Below, piece after piece: positions 20,553 to 21,029 of a stretch of DNA of 21,029 bases. The stretch is from Actinomycetota bacterium (GTDB lineage Bacteria; Actinomycetota; Acidimicrobiia; IMCC26256; JACDBD01): NCBI GenBank assembly GCA_013695115.1, contig JACDBD010000089.1, positions 1-21,029 of the forward strand. The letters are read 5' to 3'. The position numbers and the translations under genes were made by a program. Each line of letters begins with the position of its first letter. The stretch's first letter is position 1. The notes beneath the pieces were generated by a model. It did no database searches. It was not told the origin of the DNA and worked only from the letters and a program-made list of their open reading frames with translations.

Positions 20553-21029
20553 GACGGCCGCTCGGACGGGGCGGTCGTCTTGGCGTGGGCTTTGAAGCCG
20601 TACACCGGCACTCCCCGCTCGTACGCGTAGCGCCGTAGCACCAGCTCCACCGGTGTGCCGATCTCGAGGCCGTCGCCCCGCCCGGTCACCTGCAACATGA
20701 CTCGGGCCCCGTCGGCGAGGTCGATCACGGCCAAGGGAAGGGGAGCGACGAACGGCGCCGGCATCGTGTGATTCACGACGAAGGTGTGGACCACACCGCG
20801 GCGGGCCATCGGCACGAGCTCGAACTTCGTGCTGCCGCAGCTGATGCAGTGGGGATGGATGGACGGCGGGGTGTTGATCGTGCCGCAGTCGACGCAGCGC
20901 GCGCCGAGCAGTCCCAGGATCTCGTCCGCGCCCCGCACGAACGACGCGCTCTCCGGCGGGACGCCCATCGGGATGGTCTCGCCCGCCGCAGTCAGTTGGC
21001 CACGGGCGCGCAGCGCCTCCGTGTACGAG
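20549..21029 (-). CDS. DUF35 zinc-ribbon/OB-fold protein, 5' end outside window (partial)
   Basis: The visible 159 residues contain a zinc ribbon with four cysteines, C-x2-C (GARCVDCGT) and C-x2-C (HCISCGS), at 45, 48, 61 and 64 of the visible part. An OB fold follows, including VVHTFVVNHTMPAPF and PLPLAVIDLADGARVMLQVTG. DUF35 proteins bind acyl-CoA and bridge thiolases to partner enzymes. An internal ATG at 20968 could start a 139-residue protein, but the frame stays open to the window edge, reading SYTEALRARGQLTAAGETIP. Such a lead-in resembles the junction seen when DUF35 is fused to an HMG-CoA-synthase-like domain. I therefore treat the gene as truncated by the window. Its stop overlaps the thiolase start. 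Confidence 0.8.
   Translation of the reverse strand, partial: SYTEALRARGQLTAAGETIPMGVPPESASFVRGADEILGLLGARCVDCGTINTPPSIHPHCISCGSTKFELVPMARRGVVHTFVVNHTMPAPFVAPLPLAVIDLADGARVMLQVTGRGDGLEIGTPVELVLRRYAYERGVPVYGFKAHAKTTAPSERPS

Overview
This is a gene-dense, high-GC window with short intergenic gaps, frequent GTG/TTG starts, many 4-nt stop/start overlaps and TAGGnT-like -10 elements. Together with the protein families (paired acyl-CoA dehydrogenases, SCP2-type thiolase with DUF35, SDRs, amidohydrolase_2, hydantoinase A/B) this points to an actinobacterium, plausibly an Acidimicrobiia-like soil, marine or freshwater lineage. That placement is inference. I see no rRNA, tRNA, CRISPR array, transposase or phage gene.

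Layout. (1) 1-733, + strand: the last 11 codons of an acyl-CoA dehydrogenase, a VOC/glyoxalase-fold protein and a cold-shock protein that starts at TTG 533. (2) 744-8220, - strand, read right to left: gluconate-2-dehydrogenase subunit-3-like protein, GMC flavoprotein, enoyl-CoA hydratase, a 37-residue classical C2H2 zinc-finger microprotein, HAD hydrolase, aldehyde dehydrogenase, amidohydrolase and GNAT acetyltransferase. The first four are linked by stop/start overlaps. A hairpin and a -10-like element before the aldehyde dehydrogenase suggest a second transcription unit. (3) 8221-8348: a divergent control region with a perfect 17-nt palindrome, a probable leaderless promoter and a 14-bp tandem repeat. 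(4) 8349-9510, + strand: a small two-helix membrane protein and a lipoprotein M15 peptidase. (5) 9521-13415, - strand: hydantoinase/oxoprolinase A and B subunits. (6) 13515-15744, + strand: a heme-oxygenase-like diiron-oxidase-type protein followed by an L-amino-acid-oxidase-like flavoprotein, sharing a symmetric -10 element with the hydantoinase genes. (7) 15819-18923, - strand: SDR, large acyl-CoA dehydrogenase, small acyl-CoA dehydrogenase. (8) 18980-19315, + strand: a YqcC-like protein. (9) 19377-21029, - strand: a zinc-ribbon/OB-fold DUF35 protein running off the right edge, overlapping an SCP2-type thiolase.

How the parts may work together. The right part (acyl-CoA dehydrogenase pair, SDR, thiolase with DUF35) has the gene content of beta-oxidation-like shortening of bulky acyl-CoAs such as steroid or terpenoid side chains. 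The left operon could oxidise an alcohol to an aldehyde (GMC) and then an acid (ALDH), with hydratase and amidohydrolase steps, so it also reads as catabolic. The middle is the least conventional part: an amino-acid-oxidase-like enzyme paired with a possible diiron oxygenase, divergent from an ATP-dependent hydantoinase/carboxylase pair. This is a candidate module for oxidising an amino-acid-derived or cyclic amide compound. The substrates of all these units are unknown from sequence.
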